Part shown: piece by piece, positions 8,909-17,552 of the stretch
Layout: the number at the start of each line of letters is the position of its first letter
Numbering within the stretch: position 1 is the first letter of the stretch
NCBI RefSeq assembly: GCF_003752155.1
Contig: NZ_RJVG01000001.1
Coordinates: forward strand, 248,001 to 312,000
From: Mobilisporobacter senegalensis
GTDB lineage: Bacteria; Bacillota; Clostridia; Lachnospirales; Lachnospiraceae
Length of the DNA: 64,000 nucleotides
Direction: 5' to 3'
Translations under genes and position numbers: made by a program
Notes under the pieces: generated by a model
What the model saw: the letters and a program-made list of their open reading frames with translations, nothing else
Database searches by the model: none
What the model was told of the DNA's origin: nothing

Positions 8909-9211
8909 CTATTCCCCCATAACCCGTCTGGCCTGTGCCAATGCACCTTTACCGTCGATCATTCCATAAACCCGCATGTCGATTGCTTCAATTAATTTTT
9001 CAGGATATTCAGTTTTTAGCTTATTAGCCATATATTTAACCTGGGGTCCTAATAGAACAATGTCTGCTTCAGGAATTACATTCGGTGCATTTGCTATAGG
9101 GTATGCATTTATTTCGCATTCATAATTATCTGCTTTCGCAGCATCCCTCATATGAGATACCAGTAAACTTGTTGACATTCCTGCCACACATATTAAAACA
9201 ATCTTTTTCAT
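8909..9211 (-). CDS. PTS system EIIB component, lactose/cellobiose type
   Basis: 100 residues with the active-site cysteine at position 8 in IVLICVAGMSTSLLV, the P-loop-like phosphate binding loop of Lac-family EIIB. It transfers phosphate from the EIIA to the sugar bound by the EIIC encoded at 11029-12372. Normal length. It is 27 bp after the deacetylase gene in the same operon. Confidence 0.9.
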   Translation of the reverse strand: MKKIVLICVAGMSTSLLVSHMRDAAKADNYECEINAYPIANAPNVIPEADIVLLGPQVKYMANKLKTEYPEKLIEAIDMRVYGMIDGKGALAQARRVMGE

Positions 9212-9238
9212 ACTTCAAACCTGCCTTTCTTTTTCTCT

Positions 9239-9913
9239 TTATTCATTATCTACCAATGCTCCGTGCATATACGCTTTTACAAAACCATGACGCCCTGCTT
9301 CAATCGCTCTTACCGCTCCCATAGAAAGATAATAATTATAATATGGAACATCATTAACTTTACCATTAAAAATTTTATAGTTCTTTAATCCTTCAAACCA
9401 TGTTTCCACCTTTTGTTCACTCATACTGACATATACGGTTGGCGTGAATCCAATCAAATCTTCGCAGTTCTCTCCGTAATAAATCTGTATTGGATTTCCT
9501 TCCTCATGAAGTATTCTTACCGCTTGTGTTACTGCCTCATAAGTATAATAATGTCTGGGATGCAATGTTCCACGGGCGTGGGTAATTACACAATCCACTT
9601 TTTCTTTTCTTAGATATTCCAGGATTATTTTCGTAAATTCTTCCACTGCGGGCAATTCCGCTGATATATAATTCATACTAAAGCTATCGCATCCCATAGC
9701 AGCAGCTGCACTTTTAATCTCATCGTCTAATGCATCCTCATATGCTTTTTTCTCTTCCTCAGTTGCTGTTAAATCTGTAAGGCGTCCCTTAGTCACATGT
9801 ACGAATGTACAGCCAGCGCCCTGCTCGGCATATTTTATCAGCATTGGTCCGCCCATGAGTTCCGCATCTAATGGATGGGCACCAATGGATACGATTCTAT
9901 TGTATTTTGCCAT
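9239..9913 (-). CDS. PIG-L family deacetylase with altered catalytic motif
   Basis: 224 residues of the PIG-L/LmbE fold. The N-terminal motif reads AHPLDAE (residues 12-18) instead of the usual AHPDDE: zinc ligands H13 and D16 are kept but the first aspartate, the general base in studied members such as MshB, is leucine. The second zinc-ligand region reads LHPRH (117-121) instead of HPDH. Family members remove acetyl groups from GlcNAc-like sugars. The context suggests action on imported GlcNAc- or MurNAc-containing sugars, but the changed motif leaves catalysis uncertain. It could be a sugar-binding relative or use another base. Confidence 0.8.
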   Translation of the reverse strand: MAKYNRIVSIGAHPLDAELMGGPMLIKYAEQGAGCTFVHVTKGRLTDLTATEEEKKAYEDALDDEIKSAAAAMGCDSFSMNYISAELPAVEEFTKIILEYLRKEKVDCVITHARGTLHPRHYYTYEAVTQAVRILHEEGNPIQIYYGENCEDLIGFTPTVYVSMSEQKVETWFEGLKNYKIFNGKVNDVPYYNYYLSMGAVRAIEAGRHGFVKAYMHGALVDNE

Positions 9914-9953
9914 TCTAATATTTCTCCTTACTTATACATTTTTTATAGGCATT

Positions 9954-10080
9954 TGCGAAACTATTAAGTTTTCTGAATTTGTGAAACAATTAATACGAAT
10001 TCCTCCGCTCCTGACCCTTAACTTCCGCTCCAGAATTGTATTAATTGTTTTACAAATAAATATAGTTTTAGAGTTTCGCA
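9954..10080. repeat. Long intergenic inverted repeat with a duplicated TCCGCTCC loop
   Basis: Outer arms TGCGAAACT (9954-9962) and AGTTTCGCA (10072-10080). Inner arms at 9978-9996 and 10038-10056 match at 18 of 19 positions and continue into AATTC (9998-10002) pairing with GAATT (10033-10037). The loop carries TCCGCTCC twice (10004-10011 and 10024-10031). It fills the gap between the GNAT and deacetylase genes of one operon, so the mRNA should form a strong hairpin there, perhaps for processing or differential expression. A small transposable or REP-like element is the alternative. Confidence 0.8.
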
Positions 10081-10081
10081 A

Positions 10082-11029
10082 TTACATAATATTTTTCCGA
10101 TAAAGTTGATATGTTCTGTATACACTCATTCCATGGCGTTCATAGAACCTTATTGCAGCGCCATGAGTCCATAAAAAGTATGCGTAATAAATTCCTCTTT
10201 TCTGCATTTCTCTCATCTGCAAATCAAACAGAATTCCTCCGATTCCTTTTGAGCGAATGGACTCTTTTACTCCAATAGGGCCAAATCTCGCATCATTACC
10301 ATCAATTTTTCGCATACAATATCCAATTACCTGATCTTCTATGTCTGTTGCAATTAAAATAGTATCTTCTGCTTCTCCATTGCGAATCGCTTGTAAAATA
10401 TTTCTTACCCAGCCGGCATCAAATTCTCTTCTGACAAAGTCCAACAGTTTTTCCATATATAAAAATGAATATGTATTGAAACTTATTCCTTCTTCCTTCA
10501 ACTGCTCTATCATATCCTGAGTTTTTCCTGGAATACTATAGGAAAACAGCTCTCTTTGCATACTTACAGCATCCAGACCTTTTACATAACCATTTTGTTC
10601 AAAAAAAGGCAACGCTTTTTCATATTTTAAATCGACTCCGGGAGTAAAATAATTTGGACTGTAAGCGCATAGGGTGATTTCTTTTACATGCTCTTTCTTA
10701 AGGCGTTTTTCCACTTCATTTAGCAACGCTTTTCCATATCCTCTTCCTTGATACTCTGTTCGAACAAACATAGTGCTGATCCAGCCTCTATTTTCTTCGA
10801 GGCCTCGTGTTAAATATGGATATTTTCTTTTGATTCCAAAACAAAATCCTGCCACCTTATCCTCTATCAACAAAACAAGTGCCAACTTAGAATCAAAATT
10901 TTCATCCAGTAATACCTGTTGCAAAAATCTTTCTTCACTAATTGGATCAAAAATTAATGTCTCATTCCATCCAGCAACAATCTGCTCCATATATTCCTGT
11001 TTGTATGGTTCTATTCGATATTTTTCCAT
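10082..11029 (-). CDS. Tandem GNAT-family N-acetyltransferase
   Basis: 315 residues with two GNAT folds. The first (about 1-145) has the acetyl-CoA loop in RTEYQGRGYGKALL; the second (about 165-315) has IRSKGIGGILF. Proteins of this layout acetylate small amines or sugars. The gene abuts EIIC (shared base at 11029) and is transcribed with it. Together with the deacetylase next door it suggests that the operon edits N-acetylation of the imported sugar, which is inference. The substrate is unknown. Confidence 0.82.
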   Translation of the reverse strand: MEKYRIEPYKQEYMEQIVAGWNETLIFDPISEERFLQQVLLDENFDSKLALVLLIEDKVAGFCFGIKRKYPYLTRGLEENRGWISTMFVRTEYQGRGYGKALLNEVEKRLKKEHVKEITLCAYSPNYFTPGVDLKYEKALPFFEQNGYVKGLDAVSMQRELFSYSIPGKTQDMIEQLKEEGISFNTYSFLYMEKLLDFVRREFDAGWVRNILQAIRNGEAEDTILIATDIEDQVIGYCMRKIDGNDARFGPIGVKESIRSKGIGGILFDLQMREMQKRGIYYAYFLWTHGAAIRFYERHGMSVYRTYQLYRKNIM

Positions 11030-12372
11030 TATTTATCCCTGCCTTGTTCTGCTTCATATTGTTCTTCTTCTTTTAACACCTGTTTTTCCATTACTTTGAA
11101 AAATGGGAGAAACATAAAGAAGATAATGGTAATATTCAATAAAGTGATGATTGGAGCTACAATATTAAACCCACTGCCAATAAAAGATGCCAATGGAGCA
11201 GGCATAGTCCATACAGTCATTGCAACAACCGCAGGAGTGATTCCTAATACTCCAAGGATTGCATTAAAAACGTAAAGTACAGCGAATCCAAGTACCCATG
11301 GAACAAACATAAGGGGATTTAACACAATTGGTAACCCATACATAACAGGTTCTGCAATATTGAAAATAGTTCCTGGAAGAGATAATTTTCCTAACACTTT
11401 AAAGCGTTTTACCTTACTCATACTGCAAAGAAGTGCTACCGGAAATATAGAACATCTTACATAAAAATTAATCCATTGTTCTGTAAACATATATGGTATT
11501 TCCTGATGGGCTGCAAATGCATTAATATTGTCAGTTATCATAGTAGTCCATACCGGCTGCATAACAGAAGAAACAATATTGGAGCCATGTAATCCCACGA
11601 ACCAGAGAATTCTATCCAAAACAAAACCAATTCCCTGTGCAACCGGGCCGCTTCCGCCTACTACCAGATATGCTGTTCCCCTATTTAACATACTCAGAAA
11701 ATCAAAATCTCCTAACCCCTGTCCAATCAAAGTACATAATATAATAACTGCACAAACTGGAATCATACTGGTAAATGCTGATGCTATCATTGGCGGTACT
11801 GCTTCCGGCATCTTAATTGTAATCTTTCTTCCAATCAGGAATCTATAAATTTCTACTGCAAAAATACTAATCAATAATCCTCCAAATAAACTCGGTGATC
11901 CCAATATATATGCCGGCCAGTCAAAATTAGCGCTGAGTTGTGAAAAATCAATAAAGCTCAAAAATGCTATCATGGCTACAACTGCCGATGCTACCGCAGT
12001 AACATTGGAATCCTTCTTGTTGTAATAATCTCCAAGGAAGTAACCATTCAATACTGCTGCAATCATTGCCAACAGATTAATTGTCACAAAAACAATCTGA
12101 AACAGCCATGGTTTACATGGATTGATCACACTATCAATAGCTTTTGCAACACCAGGCATATTTAATCCGGTTTCCTCAAGGAACAATCCACTCAGGTTTA
12201 AAATAAGAGTCGCAGTAGCACCTAATACCATATACGGCATCAATGTTATAAAAGTCCTCTGCAATGCTTCGAGATATCGTACCTGTGACAGTCTTAACAG
12301 AGGCGGTGCAATCTTTTGTTCAATAAAATCTGTACTTCTTTCCAATACTGTTTTTTTTGCTTGTGTTTCCAT
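11029..12372 (-). CDS. PTS system EIIC permease, lactose/cellobiose family
   Basis: 447 residues with about ten membrane segments and the family-typical C-terminal block GITPAVVAMTVWTMPAP. It brings a sugar across the membrane while EIIB phosphorylates it. It is the first gene of the operon and has a clear promoter upstream. Given MupG and MurQ downstream, the cargo is likely a MurNAc- or GlcNAc-containing mono- or disaccharide. A chitobiose-like sugar is the alternative. Confidence 0.88.
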   Translation of the reverse strand: METQAKKTVLERSTDFIEQKIAPPLLRLSQVRYLEALQRTFITLMPYMVLGATATLILNLSGLFLEETGLNMPGVAKAIDSVINPCKPWLFQIVFVTINLLAMIAAVLNGYFLGDYYNKKDSNVTAVASAVVAMIAFLSFIDFSQLSANFDWPAYILGSPSLFGGLLISIFAVEIYRFLIGRKITIKMPEAVPPMIASAFTSMIPVCAVIILCTLIGQGLGDFDFLSMLNRGTAYLVVGGSGPVAQGIGFVLDRILWFVGLHGSNIVSSVMQPVWTTMITDNINAFAAHQEIPYMFTEQWINFYVRCSIFPVALLCSMSKVKRFKVLGKLSLPGTIFNIAEPVMYGLPIVLNPLMFVPWVLGFAVLYVFNAILGVLGITPAVVAMTVWTMPAPLASFIGSGFNIVAPIITLLNITIIFFMFLPFFKVMEKQVLKEEEQYEAEQGRDK

Positions 12373-12415
12373 AAAATAAAATACCTTACCCTTTCTAACA
12401 TCTCTCTTTATTCTG

Positions 12416-12453
12416 TGTGTTCACATTATACAACAGTTTTTATTTTATTTCAA
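12416..12453 (-). promoter_or_regulatory. Promoter of the MurNAc/PTS operon with a palindrome at the start site
   Basis: On the minus strand the -35 TTGAAA (12448-12453) and -10 TATAAT (12425-12430) are 17 bp apart. Immediately downstream is the inverted repeat TGTG-TT-CACA (12416-12425), placed where a repressor would block initiation. The divergent RpiR protein is the obvious candidate ligand. Confidence 0.7.
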
Positions 12454-12559
12454 TACTTTTCTCATTTTTTTTGGGAAATTTACCACTTTTGTTTTTATCC
12501 ATCCTATGTTATAATTTTTACAGTTAAAATTATTCTATTATTATATATGGAGAAATTAT

Positions 12560-13318
12560 ATGAACCCTATGGAATTAATTAATTTACATGAATCAGAATT
12601 TACAAAATCGGATGAGAAAATAAAAACATTTGTCATTAATAACCCAGACTATATATCATCCTATCCTATTATTAATGTTGCCGCCAAAGCAGGTGTATCT
12701 AAATCTGCCTTGCTGCGTTTTTGCCAAAAATTAGGCTACAATGGATATTCTGAATTTAAATACGAAGTTTCTAAGTACCTCCAATCCGGTAGGTTTAAAA
12801 ATCCACCTGTTGTTAACTCTAATATAGATATCATTGAAAATTACGTAAGCTGCATACAGAAACTTCCAGACTATATAAGTGAAGACCGCCTTATTTCACT
12901 TGGTAATTATATCAGCAAAGCTTCCCGCATAAGAATTTTTGGTCTCCATGAAAGCGGTCTTTCTGCCACTTATTTTACCTACCGTCTTGCCTCTCTGGGA
13001 ATTGATTCTGAAGCAATAATCCATGGCGGTATCTTTAGTGAAAAAGCCTCTTTTTCGACTCCTTCTGATTTTCATATTTTTATATCTGTATCAGGTACTA
13101 CTGACTACATCACAGCGGCTGCAAAAACTTCTTTTGACCGCTCTACTCCCTGTGCAATTATTACCCAGAACAATAAGGCTAAATATTCTAACAAATATGA
13201 CTGCTTTATTTCTATTCCTTCTCTTAATTTGGATAAAAACCAGTTATTTCTTGATTCACAGGCTATTTTATTTATTACTATTGACCTGATCATTAATAAA
13301 TTATCAAAATTGCTTTAA
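12560..13318 (+). CDS. MurR/RpiR family transcriptional regulator
   Basis: 252 residues. An N-terminal HTH_6 domain covers about 1-78, with VAAKAGVSKSALLRFCQKLGYNGYSEFK as the recognition region. A SIS sugar-phosphate domain covers about 100-250. It is divergent from the PTS/MurQ operon, the classical arrangement of MurR. The expected ligand is MurNAc-6-phosphate or a related phosphosugar; this is inference. GGAG at 12549-12552 precedes the ATG. A -10 TATAAT at 12510-12515 has only a weak -35 near 12489. Confidence 0.88.
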   Translation: MNPMELINLHESEFTKSDEKIKTFVINNPDYISSYPIINVAAKAGVSKSALLRFCQKLGYNGYSEFKYEVSKYLQSGRFKNPPVVNSNIDIIENYVSCIQKLPDYISEDRLISLGNYISKASRIRIFGLHESGLSATYFTYRLASLGIDSEAIIHGGIFSEKASFSTPSDFHIFISVSGTTDYITAAAKTSFDRSTPCAIITQNNKAKYSNKYDCFISIPSLNLDKNQLFLDSQAILFITIDLIINKLSKLL

Positions 13319-13396
13319 TTTTATTGCTTTTATAAAACTATTTCCACATATAATATTTTTAAGCATTAGGCTGAACAGATACTGTCATTAAAATAT

Positions 13397-13435
13397 AAAA
13401 TACGGGTATGCTCTCAGGGAGCATACCCGTATTTT
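13397..13435. terminator. Bidirectional terminator between rpiR-type gene and iron operon
   Basis: A perfect 17-bp stem (13397-13413 with 13419-13435) around TCAGG, with A/T runs on both sides. It can stop the plus-strand regulator and the minus-strand iron importer. Confidence 0.93.
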
Positions 13436-13443
13436 AATCATGA

Positions 13444-13521
13444 CTATTTTTTATTAATCTTTTTAAAGATTTCTGCAATACTATTCTTTTTCTCATCCAG
13501 TTTTCTCTGATCTTTGCTTAT
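13444..13521 (-). pseudogene. Short coding-like remnant after the ABC ATPase
   Basis: A 25-codon open stretch after an in-frame TAA, with no start codon, ending in a stop at 13444. It reads ISKDQRKLDEKKNSIAEIF and then KKINKK, a lysine-rich helix that looks like a real protein C-terminus. It may be the decayed tail of a lost gene. I do not recognise the family, and chance is possible at this length. Confidence 0.3.
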
Positions 13522-13540
13522 TTAAGCCACTAAATTTCAC

Positions 13541-14347
13541 TCACTCTGTCATAACATGGTATCTTCCCTTTGGTACGATAAAAGGAGAGTCGGAAACAGG
13601 ATCTTTTATTACCGCACAGTCAAGTCCAAAGACCTGCTGCATTAAATCTTCCGTAATAATTTCTGAAGGAGAGCCCTGAGCAATGAGATTTCCCTTTTGC
13701 ACAGCAAATATGTAATCTGCATACCGGGCAGATAGATTGATATCATGAAGTACCATGACAATGGTTGTTCCCCGCTTCCGGTTTAAATCCGTGAGCAGGT
13801 CCAGAATTTCAACCTGGTAAGTAATATCCAAAAATGTAGTTGGTTCATCCAAAAGTAAGATATCCGTCTGTTGGGCAAGAGCCATGGCAATCCATACCCT
13901 CTGTCTTTGTCCACCTGAGAGTTCATCTACACTACGGTTGGCAAGTTCTGTAATTCCCATGATATTAAGTGCTTCTTCCACCGCTTCATAATCTTTTTTT
14001 TCCATACCTTTTAAAAAGGTCTGATATGGATATCGTCCTCTGGAAACCAGATCTGAAACTGTAATTCCTTCCGGTACCACCGGTGACTGAGGAAGCAAGC
14101 CCAACACTTTGGCTAACTGCTTTGGAGGAATCTCATGTATCTCTTTCCCGTCCAATAGGACTTCTCCTGAAACAGGTTTGATCAGTCTTGCAAGTGTCTT
14201 TAATAAAGTTGATTTACCGCAGGCATTGGCTCCGATAATTACACTGATTTTATTGTTTGGAATTACTACATCAATATTATTAATAATTATTTTTTTATCG
14301 TATCCAGCAACTATGCTGCTGGCTGAAAATAAAGGTGTTTCTTTCAT
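13541..14347 (-). CDS. Iron-siderophore ABC transporter ATP-binding protein
   Basis: 268 residues. Walker A is GANACGKST near residue 38, the signature is LSGGQRQR near 143, and Walker B is ILLLDEPTTFLD near 163, followed by a D-loop and switch His in VLHDINLS. It is a FecE/FhuC-type ATPase powering the FecCD permeases encoded upstream. It overlaps the preceding permease by 4 bp and is the last gene of the operon. Confidence 0.92.
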   Translation of the reverse strand: MKETPLFSASSIVAGYDKKIIINNIDVVIPNNKISVIIGANACGKSTLLKTLARLIKPVSGEVLLDGKEIHEIPPKQLAKVLGLLPQSPVVPEGITVSDLVSRGRYPYQTFLKGMEKKDYEAVEEALNIMGITELANRSVDELSGGQRQRVWIAMALAQQTDILLLDEPTTFLDITYQVEILDLLTDLNRKRGTTIVMVLHDINLSARYADYIFAVQKGNLIAQGSPSEIITEDLMQQVFGLDCAVIKDPVSDSPFIVPKGRYHVMTE

Positions 14348-15378
14348 GCTGCTCCTCCGGTTCGATTCATACGTATCAGTAAGTAAAGAAGATATGGTGC
14401 TCCCATGATTCCCGTAAGAATCCCTACTGGGAAACGAGTATCAAAAGCAAACTGTCCCACAATATCTGCCAAAAGCACCATGATTGCCCCTGTAAGCCCC
14501 GCAGGTATTACATTGGAATAACCTTTTCCTGCTAATCTGCCTGCAATCGGACCTGCCAGAAAAGCAACAAAAGCAATAGGGCCTGTGACTGCAGTTGCAT
14601 AAGCAATCAGGAATACAGCACTTAGGACCAGAAGAATCCTTGTTTGATCTGCCTTTAAGCCCAGCGTAATCGCAGATTGTTCTCCCAGTTCAAGAATCTT
14701 TAAATGTCTGCCTAACAGAACCAGGATACACCCAAATATGACAACAACAAGAAAGAGTACCGGAACATTCTTCATACTCATTCCATTTAAACTTCCGCTA
14801 AGCCATCTAAGGGCTGCAGGCACATCATACTGATTAGCTCTTAGAAGTAAAAATGATATCACCGCATTTAACATTGCCTGAATTCCAATTCCAATGAGAA
14901 TCAGCCTTCCCCCTGAAAAACTTCCTCCACGGGCAAGGATATATATCAGACTTGCTACTATAAGTCCCGCAATGACCGCTGTTATAGATATAATACTTCC
15001 ACTGAGGTTCAAAACGAGAATGCAAAAAACAGTAGCAACGCTGGAACCGGATGTTACTCCGATGATATCCGGACTTGCCAGAGGATTTCGAAGCATAGTC
15101 TGAAAAGTGCTTCCTGCCATTCCAAAGGCTATTCCTGCCAATAATCCGGAAAGCATTCTCGGCAATCGTACTGAACCAATGGCAAAGGAAGCTCCCTTTA
15201 CCTGTTCTCCCAAAATAACTTTAATGATTACCTCAGGAGAGTACTTCGTATTCCCAAGATAAAGCATGCTCGTACAAAGAATCAGTGTCAATATGGTCAT
15301 AATAAGAGTCACAACGATAAAACGGACTCTTCTTTTGTGAAAACCTGATTTTACTATATTAAAATCGTCTTTTATCAT
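14344..15378 (-). CDS. FecCD-type iron-siderophore permease 2
   Basis: 344 residues, about nine to ten membrane helices, with the FecCD patterns GIAFGMAGSTFQTMLRNPLASPDIIGVTSG-like (near 75-105) and GPIAFVAFLAGPIAGRL near the C-terminus. It pairs with the other FecCD permease to form the channel. Four-base overlaps with both neighbours indicate translational coupling. The substrate class is ferric siderophore or haem-like chelate; the exact one is not readable. Confidence 0.92.
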   Translation of the reverse strand: MIKDDFNIVKSGFHKRRVRFIVVTLIMTILTLILCTSMLYLGNTKYSPEVIIKVILGEQVKGASFAIGSVRLPRMLSGLLAGIAFGMAGSTFQTMLRNPLASPDIIGVTSGSSVATVFCILVLNLSGSIISITAVIAGLIVASLIYILARGGSFSGGRLILIGIGIQAMLNAVISFLLLRANQYDVPAALRWLSGSLNGMSMKNVPVLFLVVVIFGCILVLLGRHLKILELGEQSAITLGLKADQTRILLVLSAVFLIAYATAVTGPIAFVAFLAGPIAGRLAGKGYSNVIPAGLTGAIMVLLADIVGQFAFDTRFPVGILTGIMGAPYLLYLLIRMNRTGGAA

Positions 15379-16373
15379 AATGAACGCACCTTCGCTCTCA
15401 TTGCAATTAATATTAAAATTGGCGCTCCAAAAAATGCTGTAATAATCCCAGCCTCAAGTTCGCCGGGACTTCCGATCAGTCTTCCTATAATATCTGAAGT
15501 AGTTAAAAGAACAGCTCCGCCTACTGCAGACATAGGTATTATGTAGCTCATATTTGGCCCGCAAAACATTCTCATAATATGAGGAATCATTAATCCCACA
15601 AATGCAATGGGACCTGCCAGAGCAGTTGTAGCACCGCAAAGAAGTACTCCTGCCAAAGTTCCCACAATTCTTATAAGACCTGTTTTTACACCTAATCCGG
15701 TCGCCACATCATCCCCTAAAGCCAGGGCATTTAATGCAGGAGTAGATAGAACTGCAATAATTAGACCAACTATAAGAAACGGAGCCACGGTCAAAATCCC
15801 CTCCCAGGTAGCACCACTGACGCTTCCTACCTGCCAAAAGCGGAAGGCATTCATTACATCTGTTCTTGGAAGTATTACTGCACTGACCAGTGAGGATAAT
15901 GCAGCACTTGTTGCAGCGCCTGCCAAAGCAAGCTTGATAGGGGTAGCACCACCTGCCCCCATAGAACCTATTCTATAAACAAAAATAGCAGTTACTGCTG
16001 CACCTGCTAACGCAAACCAAATATATTCACTTGCAGTATTAATATGAAAAAAGGCAATCCCGCTTACCACAAATAGAGAAGCACCAGTATTCACTCCTAA
16101 AATACTGGGATCTGCCACCGGATTACGGGTAATTGCCTGCATCAGAGCGCCGGAGACTCCAAGGGAAGCTCCGGCAATAATACTGAATACAGTTCTTGGA
16201 AGACGTTCTTTAACTACAAGTGCATCAAAAGATTCACTCCCTTGGCGGAATAAAGTATTTATTACTTCTCCCAGACCTATATTTCGTGAACCCAATGCCA
16301 GTGACGCAAATATACATAGAGCAATACTGATTGCACTGGCACTTATTAGTATCATCATCTTCCTTATCTTCAT
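15375..16373 (-). CDS. FecCD-type iron-siderophore permease 1
   Basis: 332 residues with the same family features: GASLGVSGALMQAITRNPVADPSILGVNTG-like region near 67-97 and GPIAFVGLMIPHIMR near 255. It forms a heterodimer with the downstream permease. Overlaps the binding protein gene and the second permease by 4 bp each. Confidence 0.92.
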   Translation of the reverse strand: MKIRKMMILISASAISIALCIFASLALGSRNIGLGEVINTLFRQGSESFDALVVKERLPRTVFSIIAGASLGVSGALMQAITRNPVADPSILGVNTGASLFVVSGIAFFHINTASEYIWFALAGAAVTAIFVYRIGSMGAGGATPIKLALAGAATSAALSSLVSAVILPRTDVMNAFRFWQVGSVSGATWEGILTVAPFLIVGLIIAVLSTPALNALALGDDVATGLGVKTGLIRIVGTLAGVLLCGATTALAGPIAFVGLMIPHIMRMFCGPNMSYIIPMSAVGGAVLLTTSDIIGRLIGSPGELEAGIITAFFGAPILILIAMRAKVRSL

Positions 16374-17437
16374 TCTACTTTATCAGCTGCCTCTCCGATT
16401 ACGCTTAAATATTCATCAATAGTTGCCGGAATAGAAAGTGCACTTGGTGTACCGGATGCTGCTAATGGTGTACCATCTTGAATTAATGCTACAGATCCTC
16501 TTTGAATTGCCGGCATTGTTCCCATAAGTGAATCTTCCTGTAAGCTTTTTAATAATGTCTCATCACCATAAGCAATGATAATATCAACATCTTTAAGAGT
16601 ATCAATATTTTCTGCACTGATTTCAAGCGCAAAGCTTGTAGATTCTTTTGCCATGTCTAATACACTTTGTGGAACGCTCATTCCCAAATCAGACAGATAT
16701 GCTGCACGAGGGTCTGTTGGAAGATAAACATAAAATTTACCTAAATCAGAAGGGTTGAAGTAAAAGAATGCTGCATTCTTCCCTGCTAGTTGAGGATATG
16801 TAGCAACTTTTTCTGCAATCAGCTGTTCCAATTCTGTAACCAATGCTTCTCCTTCTGCCTGCATTCCCATACCTGTTGCATCCATGATGATCTGGTCACG
16901 CCAGTAAGTCTGCCATGCAAGAGTTGGATATGCAATAACCGGAGCGATTTCACTTAATAAATTATATTCTTCCTGAGTAATACCTGAATATGCTGCAAGA
17001 ATTACGTCAGGCTGAGTATCACTAATCGCTTCAAAATCTAAACCGGCTGTATCACTAAAAAGAACAGGACTTTCAACATTTAAATTTTTAAATGCTTCTG
17101 CTGTCCAAGGTAAAAGACGACTTCCATCCGTTACACCGTAATTCGCTTCAGAGATACCAACAGGAACTACTCCTAAAGCTAAAGGTACATCCTGATTTCC
17201 CCAGGAAATAGTTGCAACTCGTTCCGGTTTACTCTCAATTACAGTTTCACCAAATGCATGCTTTATCGTTATAGGATATTCTACTTCAGCCTCTGTAGTA
17301 TTATCTGTTTCAGTAGTTTCTTCCTCTGCAACAGGTGCATTGTCCTTGTCAGATGTATCAGCTTTGTTGTTAGAACAAGCTGTTAAAGATATTGATAATG
17401 CAATGGCTAAAATAGCACTCAATTTTTTTAATTTCAT
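16370..17437 (-). CDS. Iron-siderophore ABC transporter substrate-binding lipoprotein
   Basis: 355 residues. A signal peptide with lipobox LTAC places the lipidated cysteine at position 21, followed by a Glu/Thr-rich linker. The rest is a class III periplasmic-binding fold: RVATISWGNQDVPLALGVVPVG is typical of FecB/FhuD-like proteins. It is anchored outside the membrane and delivers ferric chelate to the permeases. First gene of the importer operon; start ATG with AAGGAG upstream. Confidence 0.9.
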   Translation of the reverse strand: MKLKKLSAILAIALSISLTACSNNKADTSDKDNAPVAEEETTETDNTTEAEVEYPITIKHAFGETVIESKPERVATISWGNQDVPLALGVVPVGISEANYGVTDGSRLLPWTAEAFKNLNVESPVLFSDTAGLDFEAISDTQPDVILAAYSGITQEEYNLLSEIAPVIAYPTLAWQTYWRDQIIMDATGMGMQAEGEALVTELEQLIAEKVATYPQLAGKNAAFFYFNPSDLGKFYVYLPTDPRAAYLSDLGMSVPQSVLDMAKESTSFALEISAENIDTLKDVDIIIAYGDETLLKSLQEDSLMGTMPAIQRGSVALIQDGTPLAASGTPSALSIPATIDEYLSVIGEAADKVE

Positions 17438-17484
17438 AAATTTAACTCCTTTTTCTGCTACTATGTTTTATAATATCGGGTTGG

Positions 17485-17552
17485 GTTAGTCCTTGCTAAC
17501 TTTGATAGATTAACATCCGTAATTATTTTTGTCAAGCGCTCTGAATACAGAG
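17485..17552 (-). promoter_or_regulatory. Iron operon promoter with candidate metal-repressor operator
   Basis: On the minus strand, -35 TTGACA (17530-17535) and a weak -10 TAATCT (17507-17512) are 17 bp apart. Just downstream lies GTTAG-N6-CTAAC (17485-17500), an inverted repeat where a DtxR- or Fur-type repressor would sit. CTCTG-AATA-CAGAG (17539-17552) lies upstream of the -35. Operator identity is inference. Confidence 0.5.
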
